From: Bacteroidetes bacterium UBA2364 | Lineage (GTDB): Bacteria > Bacteroidota > Rhodothermia > Rhodothermales > UBA2364 | Assembly: GCA_002344075.1 (NCBI GenBank) | Contig: DDTM01000064.1 | Coordinates: forward strand, 1-64,000 | Length of the DNA stretch: 64,000 nt | Direction: 5' to 3' | In this document: positions 50,920 through 58,734 of the stretch, piece after piece | Numbering within the stretch: position 1 is the stretch's first letter | How the letters are laid out: every line of letters begins with the position of its first letter | The notes under the pieces: generated by a model | Databases searched by the model: none | What the model saw: the letters and a program-made list of their open reading frames with translations, nothing else | What the model was told of the DNA's origin: nothing | Program-made: the position numbers and the translations under genes

Positions 50920-52254
50920 TTATTCCGCTGCTGTTAGGCGAACATCATCGGCATGTGGATCCGGATTTACTTCGTGTAACTGTCCCTCGGACTTGGCAAT
51001 TACCGTACAGACCATCAGGTCACCTGTAATGTTGGTTACTGTCCGAAGCATATCGAGAATCCGATCTACCCCTAAAATAAGTGCAATTCCGGCACTTGGA
51101 ACCCCTACCGATTCCAAAATAATGATGAGCATAATAACACCAGCTCCCGGTACTGCTGCGGTTCCGATGGAGGCCATTACGGCAAGTAATAACACATTCA
51201 ACTGTGCTGAAAAACTTAGGTCCATACCTAATGCCTGGGCAATAAAAACGGTCGCAACCCCTTGATATAGGGCCGTCCCATCCATATTAACCGTTGCCCC
51301 CAATGGCAAGACAAACGAAGAAATTTCTTTGGAGGCCCCTATTTTCTCTTCGGCGCACTCCATCGTTACAGGAAGGGTGGCTCCACTCGAACTGGTGGAA
51401 AAGCCAACTAATTGGGCACGGGAAATGGCCTTAAAAAACTTTTTGATGTTATAACGACTCAAACCATATAAAAATGCCGGATACACTACAGTCGTGTGGA
51501 TAATGAGTCCGCCTATAACCGTTATGCAATAGATGCCTAAAGCCCCCAGCAGTTGGAGTAATTTTCCAAGATCGTCTCCTGCCACGCTGACAATGGTACT
51601 GGACATGAGGGCGAAGACACCCAAAGGTGCCATGAGCATGATGATGTCCACCAATTTGATCACCAAATCATTCAAGCCGTCAAAGAAGTCTAATATGGGC
51701 TTGGCCTTGACCTTGGGAATCTGTAAAAGTCCAATCCCAAAGAAAATAGCAAAGAAGACAATCTGAAGCATGTTGCGGTTGTCTGCTCCGGCCTTAAAAA
51801 TATTATCCGGAACCATATCAATAAGGATTTGCAAAGGCCCCCGTTGTCCCACAGAGGCGGCGGCGTCTTTACTGGTTTGTACATTATCGGCATAAGAAGA
51901 CATCAAGGACTCACGCATCTCGGGTGGAACCTGATGGCCGGGTTGAAAAATATTCGCAACCAGAAGACCAATCGCAATGGCAATGGCTGTTGTTAGAATG
52001 TAAAGTCCTAGTGTTTTACCTCCAATACGGCCTAATTTTCGGATGTCTGCCAGAGAAGCCACACCCATAATCAAGGACGCCAAAACCAATGGAACAGCGA
52101 TCAGTTTGAGGAGGTTAATGAAAATAGTACCGAAAGGGGTAATCCAGTCGGTTGTGAACTGCTGAAAACCATTGGTTGCTGCGACTACGCCATAAACCAA
52201 GCCCAGAAGCAACCCTAAAATAATTTGCCAATGTAGTTGTTTGTACCAAACCAT
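50920..52254 (-). CDS. Dicarboxylate/amino acid:cation symporter (DAACS/GltP family)
   Basis: 444 residues with eight helices and two re-entrant loops. Hallmarks: STSSSGATLPVTMEC (HP1, serine-rich), GATVNMDGTALYQG (TM7 NMDGT motif), AAVPGAGVIMLIII (HP2) and ALILGVDRILDMLRTVTNI-type TM8 (ILGVDRILDMLRT). It couples uptake of glutamate, aspartate or C4-dicarboxylates to Na+ or H+ in the inner membrane. Confidence 0.92.
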   Translation of the reverse strand: MVWYKQLHWQIILGLLLGLVYGVVAATNGFQQFTTDWITPFGTIFINLLKLIAVPLVLASLIMGVASLADIRKLGRIGGKTLGLYILTTAIAIAIGLLVANIFQPGHQVPPEMRESLMSSYADNVQTSKDAAASVGQRGPLQILIDMVPDNIFKAGADNRNMLQIVFFAIFFGIGLLQIPKVKAKPILDFFDGLNDLVIKLVDIIMLMAPLGVFALMSSTIVSVAGDDLGKLLQLLGALGIYCITVIGGLIIHTTVVYPAFLYGLSRYNIKKFFKAISRAQLVGFSTSSSGATLPVTMECAEEKIGASKEISSFVLPLGATVNMDGTALYQGVATVFIAQALGMDLSFSAQLNVLLLAVMASIGTAAVPGAGVIMLIIILESVGVPSAGIALILGVDRILDMLRTVTNITGDLMVCTVIAKSEGQLHEVNPDPHADDVRLTAAE

Positions 52255-52333
52255 AACGAATGCAGGTTAAAATGATGAACGGGGAAATGGCAACAATACG
52301 TTTAATATATCCCAATAAGGGGCGGTATATCCT

Positions 52334-53839
52334 CTATATGAGCCAAAGATAACACAAACCGCCTAATATTCCGCCTAAAAAGGTATTTGCAAGATTAACA
52401 CGGTCATTATTGATCCAACGGTATCCGGCAATGAGGCGGTTTTCTACCAAACCGCTATATCGTCGTTCTACCACCACGCCAGAAGCATCCATATATTGCG
52501 CCTGAACCGTTCCGCCAAGAATGCTATCCAGAAACATGGAAACCATACCAGCGCCCACAATTATAAAGGCTCCTTTCCAGATCCATACATCGCCTAAAAA
52601 GGCGGCACTCGCCAGCCAAACCGCACCTGATCCGAAAAGCGCTCCGATGGTTCCAGATACCGAAATACCGCCGGAGACGCCGGGTGGCACCAGGCGAAAC
52701 GTAGGCAATTGCCAGGTCTTTCCTTGAAAATAGCCCCCAATTTCGGTTCCCCAGGTGTCGGCAGCGGCAGCGGCAAAAGAGGCCACAAAAGCCCAATAAA
52801 AGACCTCGTTCTGGAAAAATACGTATAAAACCAGCATTGCCCAGGCAAACCCACCATTGGCATAAACCTGACCAGCATCCCGACGCGAAGTTTTTTCGTT
52901 TTTTCCTTCGATGGCTGCTTTTCGCTTCTTACCAAATTTGGATAATAAACTCGACAGTACAAAAAAAGTGAGGCCGGGTAAGCTCCATTTCCATTCCCCC
53001 AGTCCAAAAACCGTCATGCCAAACAATGCCACCGCAAGCGTGCCCGATAGGTCCAGAAACTTCAAACGCCAAGCCGAAAAGGCAAAACCGATCCCCACCA
53101 ATACCGAAAATGCTAAATAATAGGCCAAACCATGATGGTGATTCACGAAAACAAGGGCCGTCAGAATTGCGACAACCATGAAAAAATTATCCCAGCCATC
53201 TCCGCCTAAGGCCTCCGCAAGGGTCGCAGCAACTGCCGAAGTAAAAGCTGCCAATATGATCGTGTCCCAGCCCCAGCGTAAATCAAAACCATTCAGGTAT
53301 AGCCCAATCAGAACCAATAAAAAAGCGGAAAGTGCAAATGCTATTGAGCCTGCCACCGATTTCTTGGACTCGCCAATCTGATACGCCATCGGTTTCGGCA
53401 CGCTCATCCCCACCCAAGAGGCAAGTGGATCCGAAAAGGAGAGCACTAAAAACGTACACTGTATGGCAAATATCCGTCCTTCATCAGGACTCCAACTGGT
53501 AATCAATGCAAAAAGCAATGCCAATGGAAAAGTGACAGTGCCCCAGCTTTTTCGGGAAATACCATGCATTCCCTGAAACCAGTGATGTTGGATTGCTATA
53601 AAGTTTGCAGCAACAAATATGAGCGCCAGTACATAGATCCAGAATGGATTGGTAAAAAGCAGCGGTGAAAGCGTAACAAACAATCCTGTAAACGCATGAA
53701 TCAACCGACGGGTCACCTCCGCAGAAACGTGTAGGCGGGCATTTAGCCACTCGCCTATCCCCACCAAGCCCAGTAAAAACAACGTACAAGCGAGAAAGAT
53801 TGGTAGATCTGTCCACAACTCCGAAACTGAATCGAACAT
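52334..53839 (-). CDS. Dolichol/phytol kinase-like (VTE5-type) plus DUF92 (VTE6-type) fusion
   Basis: 501 residues from ATG 53839; an ATG at 53863 adds eight. The N-terminal half (about 1-230) has the SEC59/DGK1/VTE5 polyprenol kinase motifs RRLIHAFTGLFV, FSDPLASWVGMSV and GESKKSVAGSIAFA plus TLAEALGGDGWDNFF. The C-terminal half (about 260-500) is DUF92: FAAAAADTWGTEIG, RLVPPGVSGGISVSGTIGAL and DSILGGTVQAQY. In plants VTE5 and VTE6 perform the two phosphorylations of phytol to phytyl diphosphate. Fused here, they would salvage an isoprenol. Inner membrane, many helices. Confidence 0.85.
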   Translation of the reverse strand: MFDSVSELWTDLPIFLACTLFLLGLVGIGEWLNARLHVSAEVTRRLIHAFTGLFVTLSPLLFTNPFWIYVLALIFVAANFIAIQHHWFQGMHGISRKSWGTVTFPLALLFALITSWSPDEGRIFAIQCTFLVLSFSDPLASWVGMSVPKPMAYQIGESKKSVAGSIAFALSAFLLVLIGLYLNGFDLRWGWDTIILAAFTSAVAATLAEALGGDGWDNFFMVVAILTALVFVNHHHGLAYYLAFSVLVGIGFAFSAWRLKFLDLSGTLAVALFGMTVFGLGEWKWSLPGLTFFVLSSLLSKFGKKRKAAIEGKNEKTSRRDAGQVYANGGFAWAMLVLYVFFQNEVFYWAFVASFAAAAADTWGTEIGGYFQGKTWQLPTFRLVPPGVSGGISVSGTIGALFGSGAVWLASAAFLGDVWIWKGAFIIVGAGMVSMFLDSILGGTVQAQYMDASGVVVERRYSGLVENRLIAGYRWINNDRVNLANTFLGGILGGLCYLWLI

Positions 53840-54052
53840 AAAACGTTTTTTCAACAAATACACAGGGTAGGTGGTTCAGCGTTCAAAATACAAACGCTTA
53901 AACCATTTGCCAACTAAGTGTGAAAGGCCATTATATTGTTTTTTTCTGGATGATTGTTCTTTGATGTGGGATTTCATAGTTTATGGGGGCAATTAATCCG
54001 GCCTTCTGAATTTTTCGGAGTATAACCTTCATCCGAAAACCCACAGACTTTC

Positions 54053-55075
54053 ATGGCAAAATTTGTACACCACTCCATATACCGTCTTGGGGACGCGCTG
54101 GCTGCTTCACTAAAAGAGGAGCAAGTGCTGCCTCCGATACCTCCACAGGTCTCTCCAGACGCACTACAAGAATTGGCTGATTTGTTCCCGCGCCCAAGTG
54201 AATCCCTGACAATGGATGAGGCACAACAGCAGGAGGCATTGCCACCTCTTGTGCCCGATACTTGGACTTCTAACACTTTCGCGGATGCTCCTTCGCTTAC
54301 CGCGACGGTTCCCCCAATCCCACCGGAGCTACCGCAAACCGTTGTCGTGCCTTCAGAAATTCCGGTTCCTCTTCCCTCAAACGTGTTACCTGAAACTCCT
54401 ATGCCAAACACAACAGTGCCTTCGTATCCGTCTCCTAATTCAGGACCCGATGTGGACCTGAACGAATATCCGGACGCCGTAAATTATAATACGGGCAACC
54501 CCACCGCGCCCCCCGCAGAAACCTCCATTCCTGTAAACGTCCCCTCAGGACCGTTTGGAAAGCCCTATGCTTTGCCCAATGTGGTGTACCAGACCGAAGG
54601 CGAACTTGTCAACGAAGCCGTAGATTCTGGTTGGCGAAATAAAAATAGTTGGCTTTATGCTGGAATGATTTCTATGGCGGGGGTTATTGGGATTGCGGCA
54701 CTCGTGGTGTATGCCTATCTCACCCTGAACTACTACAGCCTTGCGCTGGCCATCACCGGAACAGGTGTTATTGCCTTTTTCACCACATTATATGCCTCCA
54801 ATCGGCTTTCAAACTCATCCGACTTGGATAAGGGCGAATACCGAAAGGCCATCACGACTTCCTTTATCTTGGTCTATTTCTTGTTGATTGGTGCAAAAAC
54901 CGCCACCGATACCCTCGCAAGTAGCCAAATTCAAATGGGTACCCTCTTAGATCAATTCACGTATCTCGTGGGCATGATTGTGGGTTTCTATTTTACGTCG
55001 AGCATTGTCCGAGATTGGCGGCAGGCTGATGTTGCCTCGGACGATGTGCCTTACACCGAGGGAGAAGGCGGATAA
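54053..55075 (+). CDS. Proline-rich protein with four-helix C-terminal membrane domain
   Basis: 340 residues. Residues 1-50 helical (ALAASLKEEQ). Residues about 55-190 are low-complexity and rich in Pro, Thr and Val (PPIPPELPQTVVVPSEIPVP), likely disordered. Four helices follow near 200-223, 228-248, 268-290 and 303-319. No family recognised. The long Pro-rich tail before membrane helices suggests a cytoplasmic scaffold or docking segment. A terminator follows at 55099. Confidence 0.55.
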   Translation: MAKFVHHSIYRLGDALAASLKEEQVLPPIPPQVSPDALQELADLFPRPSESLTMDEAQQQEALPPLVPDTWTSNTFADAPSLTATVPPIPPELPQTVVVPSEIPVPLPSNVLPETPMPNTTVPSYPSPNSGPDVDLNEYPDAVNYNTGNPTAPPAETSIPVNVPSGPFGKPYALPNVVYQTEGELVNEAVDSGWRNKNSWLYAGMISMAGVIGIAALVVYAYLTLNYYSLALAITGTGVIAFFTTLYASNRLSNSSDLDKGEYRKAITTSFILVYFLLIGAKTATDTLASSQIQMGTLLDQFTYLVGMIVGFYFTSSIVRDWRQADVASDDVPYTEGEGG

Positions 55076-55098
55076 GGGAGTATTCGTTTTGTTTTTCG

Positions 55099-55121
55099 GC
55101 CCTCGACAAGAGGGCTTTTTT
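55099..55121 (+). terminator. Terminator of the proline-rich protein gene
   Basis: GCCCTC (55099-55104) / GAGGGC (55110-55115) stem with a 5-nt loop followed by six Ts. Confidence 0.85.
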
Positions 55122-55250
55122 GTAGGGTATTCCTTGACATCTTTTGAATAGATTGTCTTACATTCTTCATTTAGCTTTTGATTTATACCTGTCAAGGTTG
55201 ATAGACATATTCCTTAACTTCATTTTCTTACTACACAAAAGTTAAGATCG

Positions 55251-55364
55251 GTGGCGGAACGTTTATATACGAAATGCTTTTTAAAAAAATCTCTACCGTT
55301 CCCATTTTTTATTCTACTTGCTATGATGGCCGTACAACTTAGCTTTTTTATCACCTACACATGA
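55251..55364 (+). CDS. Possible 37-residue single-helix membrane peptide
   Basis: GTG start at 55251 gives a peptide with one hydrophobic stretch (FPFFILLAMMAVQLSFFITY). It ends at TGA 55362-55364, overlapping the ATG of the next gene as ATGA. The overlap and hydrophobic content hint at translation and coupling; the start codon and lack of homologues keep this weak. Confidence 0.25.
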   Translation: MAERLYTKCFLKKSLPFPFFILLAMMAVQLSFFITYT

Positions 55365-55573
55365 AAGAGCCTGAAAAGTTATCATTTTTTGCCGGATTGA
55401 CCTTCGGGGTTTTTATTACCGCCATGTATATTGGCGTGGGTGTTTTTGTTTGGGTACTCAACCCTAAGCTAAAAATGATGTCTCCTGAAATTGCACCTTG
55501 GGTGAGTGCTTTGTTCATTGTTTATGGGTGTATTCGGGGATACCGGATATATCAGGACTTTGGAAAACAATAA
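55361..55573 (+). CDS. Small two-helix membrane protein
   Basis: 70 residues with two helices (FAGLTFGVFITAMYIGVGVF and APWVSALFIVYGCIRGYRIY). The arrangement, including the Y-G-x-x-R-G-Y-R-x-Y ending, is like small proteins found between tonB and pstS-like genes in many Bacteroidota clusters. It lies 85 nt upstream of the phosphate-binding-type lipoprotein, so a shared role in that module is likely. Confidence 0.6.
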   Translation: MKEPEKLSFFAGLTFGVFITAMYIGVGVFVWVLNPKLKMMSPEIAPWVSALFIVYGCIRGYRIYQDFGKQ

Positions 55574-55657
55574 ATTACGACTGCATTCGTTTCTGGCTTA
55601 ATTTCGATCTGGAATTCCCAGAGGCCGATAAAGCAACCAAAACTGTACAGGATTGTG

Positions 55658-56593
55658 ATGAAACAAATACGCTGGACACTCTTTTTGATCACGCTCGCCG
55701 TAATTGGTTGTACCGACCGCAATGATGGGGTCGTTTTGGATACCATGACCAGTGGAAAGATCAAAATTGTAGTGGACGAATCCTATAAACCCATTTTTGA
55801 GACTCAGTTAGATGTTTTTCATTCGGATTATCCAGATGCCAAGATAACCCCGCTATACCTCTCGGAGACCGAAATGATGAACAAGTTTCTGGCGAGTGAC
55901 TCGTTCCATGTTGCGATATCCTCCCGCGAACTGACGCCACAGGAAAAGCAGTATTTTGAAAAGATCAAGGTTGTGCCAATCACAACCAAAATCGCAAAAG
56001 ATGCCATCGCCCTTGTGATCCACCCCTCAATGGGGGAGGTAAAACTGACGGTTGGGCAGTTGAAAGAAATATTCTCCGGTAAAATCCGGTCTTGGAGTGG
56101 TGTAGGTGCAAAAGGAGGAGACTTGCGTGTGGTGTTTGATAACCCCAATTCCAGTTCTGCGCGGTATGTATCTGAACAGTTCACGGGCGGGGCAAAACTA
56201 CCCGATAATATTTTTGCCACCAAACAGACCTCGGATGTATTAACTTATGTTTCACAGAACCCCGGTGTGCTTGGGGTGATTGGTGTAAACTGGATTAGTG
56301 ATCTCGACGACCCGACCAATCCTTCTTTTACCAACAAAGTAGAAGTGGTGGCCGTTGCAAAGTCTGAAGGTGAGGAGTACTTTAAACCTTATCAGGCGTA
56401 TATTGCACGCAAAGATTATCCATTAACACGCGAGGTACACGTAATTAGTCGTGAAGGCCGCAATGGCTTAGGGAAAGGTTTTTCCTTCTTCACAGCCTCC
56501 GATAAAGGACAGCGCATAATCCTTAAATCCGGTTTGGTTCCGGCAACTGCGCCGTTACGGCTCATCAAAGCCAAAAATGAATCCCCATACTAA
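55658..56593 (+). CDS. PstS-like phosphate-type substrate-binding lipoprotein
   Basis: 311 residues from ATG 55658; a GTG at 55655 is also in frame. Lipobox VIGC, then the PBP-like-2 fold with FSGKIRSWSGVGAKGGD, NPNSSSARYVSEQFTGG and NPGVLGVIGVNWISD. These are PstS hallmarks, though only part of the classical phosphate pocket is recognisable. In Bacteroidota such genes commonly sit next to ExbB/TonB and TPR genes, not PstABC, and do not necessarily transport phosphate. Here a TPR gene follows at 63 nt. Confidence 0.8.
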   Translation: MKQIRWTLFLITLAVIGCTDRNDGVVLDTMTSGKIKIVVDESYKPIFETQLDVFHSDYPDAKITPLYLSETEMMNKFLASDSFHVAISSRELTPQEKQYFEKIKVVPITTKIAKDAIALVIHPSMGEVKLTVGQLKEIFSGKIRSWSGVGAKGGDLRVVFDNPNSSSARYVSEQFTGGAKLPDNIFATKQTSDVLTYVSQNPGVLGVIGVNWISDLDDPTNPSFTNKVEVVAVAKSEGEEYFKPYQAYIARKDYPLTREVHVISREGRNGLGKGFSFFTASDKGQRIILKSGLVPATAPLRLIKAKNESPY

Positions 56594-56656
56594 AATAAAA
56601 CAACCTTAACTTTGTATATTCTGGACTTTCCGTCATCCTCAACCCCAATAAACATC

Positions 56657-58375
56657 ATGAACAAGATCCATACGTTCACGAAAAGCCTTTTAACGCTCCT
56701 TGTGTGCTGGCTGGCCATTCAGGCTGTGCCCGCCCAGTCGCTGAGCGATGCAGAAAAATTGCTGAGTTACGACCGCGCCGAAGAGGCGATTACCCTGCTG
56801 AGGTCCCTGAGTCAGGCAGCGCCTGCCGATGTCCCAACCAATTTTGCACTGGGAAAAATATTGCTCAATCAGGGAGACAAAGATGGAGCGATTGCCGTAT
56901 TCCAGCAGTTGGCTTCCGGAACACCAAATACGGCAGGGGCATTGCTTGGGGCAGCGCAAATTTTGATTTTGAACAACAATGTTGCTGGAGCTAAAACCAA
57001 CCTCGACAAAGTAGCGCGTTTAGCCAAAAAAGATGCAACACTGATGCGCATTATTGGGGAATCTTTGTTATTGGGTGAACATGCAGATCCTACCCTTGCC
57101 CTCACGTTTCTGGAAAAAGCCCGGAGTATGGCCAAAACGGACCCTACGGTCTATAAGGCATTGGCAGATGCTTATGATGGTCAGAACAATGCCGGAAAAG
57201 CAGTGACCCAATGGGAATATGTGATGCAATATTCTCCCAATGACCCCATTCCACACTACGAGGTCGGAAAAATCTGGCAACGTGCCAAAAATAGTGATAT
57301 GGCCATTGCCTCCTTTACAAAAGCCAATGAGTTGGATCCCAAATTCCTTGGGCCTTTGCGCCGTATTCGGGACTTATACTACGACAATAACCAATGGGGA
57401 GGAACTTTAGATGCTTCAGAGAAAATTGTGGCTACTGGTGCCGCCACTTTTGAAGACTGGCGCCCATATGTAGAAGCTGCCTACTTCTCTCGTAACTATG
57501 ACACCTTGATTCGTATCATTCCTGGTGTTGTAGCAAAATATCCGGAAGAAAACTATCTCTGGCGTTTGTTGGGTTATGCGCAATACGAAAAAAGTAACTA
57601 TCAGGCTGCATTGGATGCCATGAATACCTTCTTCCCAAAGCAAGACCCTGAAAAAATCTTGGTTTCGGATTATGATTATACCGCCAAGATCTATGAGAAA
57701 TTAGGTGCAGACTCTACCGCTGCCACCTACTACGAGAAAGTGGTGGAGTTAGATCCAGAAGGCAAAAAAGAACTAAATGGAACGATTGCCAATATCTACT
57801 TCAAGAAAAGAAACTGGAACAAAGCAGGACAGTACTTCCTGAAGAAAATTCAAACCTCTGCCGAGGTGAAAGACCAAGATGTCCTCTTGTTGGGCTATTG
57901 CTATTTTTATAACCAACAATATGCCCAAGCAGATAGCACTTTTGGTAAGGTGGCTGAAATGCGTCCAGATTTGCCCGCCGCGCCTTATTGGCAAGGATAT
58001 ACCCGTCAGATCCAAGAAGACAACCAAAACCGCGCCAATAAGCTAACCGAGGATATGCCAGGTTTTAAGATTGGTACTGCAAAAGCTTCGTTTGATAAGT
58101 TTATCGAACTGGCACAATCCGACCCGGCCAAGTACAAGCCACAATTTACGCGGGCATATAAATACCTGATTTCGTATTACGGTGTACAAAAAGACTTGGA
58201 CAACACAAAGGCATACATCAATAAATATCTGACGGAAATTGATCCGAATAATGCCTTCTATAAGGAATTGCTGGCGAATCTGAATCAGTATGGATTCCAG
58301 ACAACCGTTCAGGTACCGAAAACGCCTGTTACCGGAGGTAAGTCTCCCGCGAAACCCAATGGAAAAAGTAAATAA
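56657..58375 (+). CDS. Exported TPR-repeat protein
   Basis: 572 residues from ATG 56657 (MNKIHTFTKSLL); a TTG at 56612 is a weaker alternative. Signal peptide (LLVCWLAIQAVPA). At least eight tetratricopeptide units, for example DPTVYKALADAYDGQNNAGK, MAIASFTKANELDPKFLGPL and GNIYFKKRNWNKAGQYFL-type helices. A basic, Pro-rich tail (KTPVTGGKSPAKPNGKSK) ends it. It follows the PstS-like gene and is likely its functional partner in the periplasm. Confidence 0.8.
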   Translation: MNKIHTFTKSLLTLLVCWLAIQAVPAQSLSDAEKLLSYDRAEEAITLLRSLSQAAPADVPTNFALGKILLNQGDKDGAIAVFQQLASGTPNTAGALLGAAQILILNNNVAGAKTNLDKVARLAKKDATLMRIIGESLLLGEHADPTLALTFLEKARSMAKTDPTVYKALADAYDGQNNAGKAVTQWEYVMQYSPNDPIPHYEVGKIWQRAKNSDMAIASFTKANELDPKFLGPLRRIRDLYYDNNQWGGTLDASEKIVATGAATFEDWRPYVEAAYFSRNYDTLIRIIPGVVAKYPEENYLWRLLGYAQYEKSNYQAALDAMNTFFPKQDPEKILVSDYDYTAKIYEKLGADSTAATYYEKVVELDPEGKKELNGTIANIYFKKRNWNKAGQYFLKKIQTSAEVKDQDVLLLGYCYFYNQQYAQADSTFGKVAEMRPDLPAAPYWQGYTRQIQEDNQNRANKLTEDMPGFKIGTAKASFDKFIELAQSDPAKYKPQFTRAYKYLISYYGVQKDLDNTKAYINKYLTEIDPNNAFYKELLANLNQYGFQTTVQVPKTPVTGGKSPAKPNGKSK

Positions 58376-58402
58376 TGAACGTTTAACATAAATTTTCTTC
58401 CC

Positions 58403-58621
58403 ATGCCTACTTATGAATATCGAAGGGAGGATGGCACTACGTTTGAGGTTCAACAATCCATAACCGAACCAGCACTTGAATCTTGTCCGAACACTGGTCT
58501 GCCTGTTAAACGGATAATTTCTGGCGCTGGGTTGGTCTTCAAAGGAAGCGGGTTTTATCTGACCGATTATGCCCGCAGTGGAAATAAGGCCGAAAGTACG
58601 GCTACTTCCAGCGAATCATAA
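58403..58621 (+). CDS. FmdB-family protein with a degenerate zinc ribbon
   Basis: 72 residues. The family signature MPTYEYRREDGTTFEVQQSI and PVKRIISGAGLVFKGSGFYL is unmistakable. Typical members hold two C-x-x-C knuckles. Here the first is absent (YRREDGTTFEV) and the second has lost its second cysteine (CPNTGLPV), leaving a single Cys. It therefore probably binds no zinc. Function of the family is unclear (putative regulatory). A terminator follows. Confidence 0.8.
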   Translation: MPTYEYRREDGTTFEVQQSITEPALESCPNTGLPVKRIISGAGLVFKGSGFYLTDYARSGNKAESTATSSES

Positions 58622-58630
58622 TGCAAACTT

Positions 58631-58658
58631 AAACCCCGTTTTACCGACGGGGTTTTTT
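58631..58658 (+). terminator. Terminator of the fmdB-like gene
   Basis: AAACCCCGT (58631-58639) / ACGGGGTTT (58647-58655) with a run of Ts. Confidence 0.85.
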
Positions 58659-58734
58659 GTTTTACGGGTGGCAATATTGGCTATAGCCCTTCCGTTCTTC
58701 CATAGTAACTTTTCATCATAACACTTCTTCTGCC

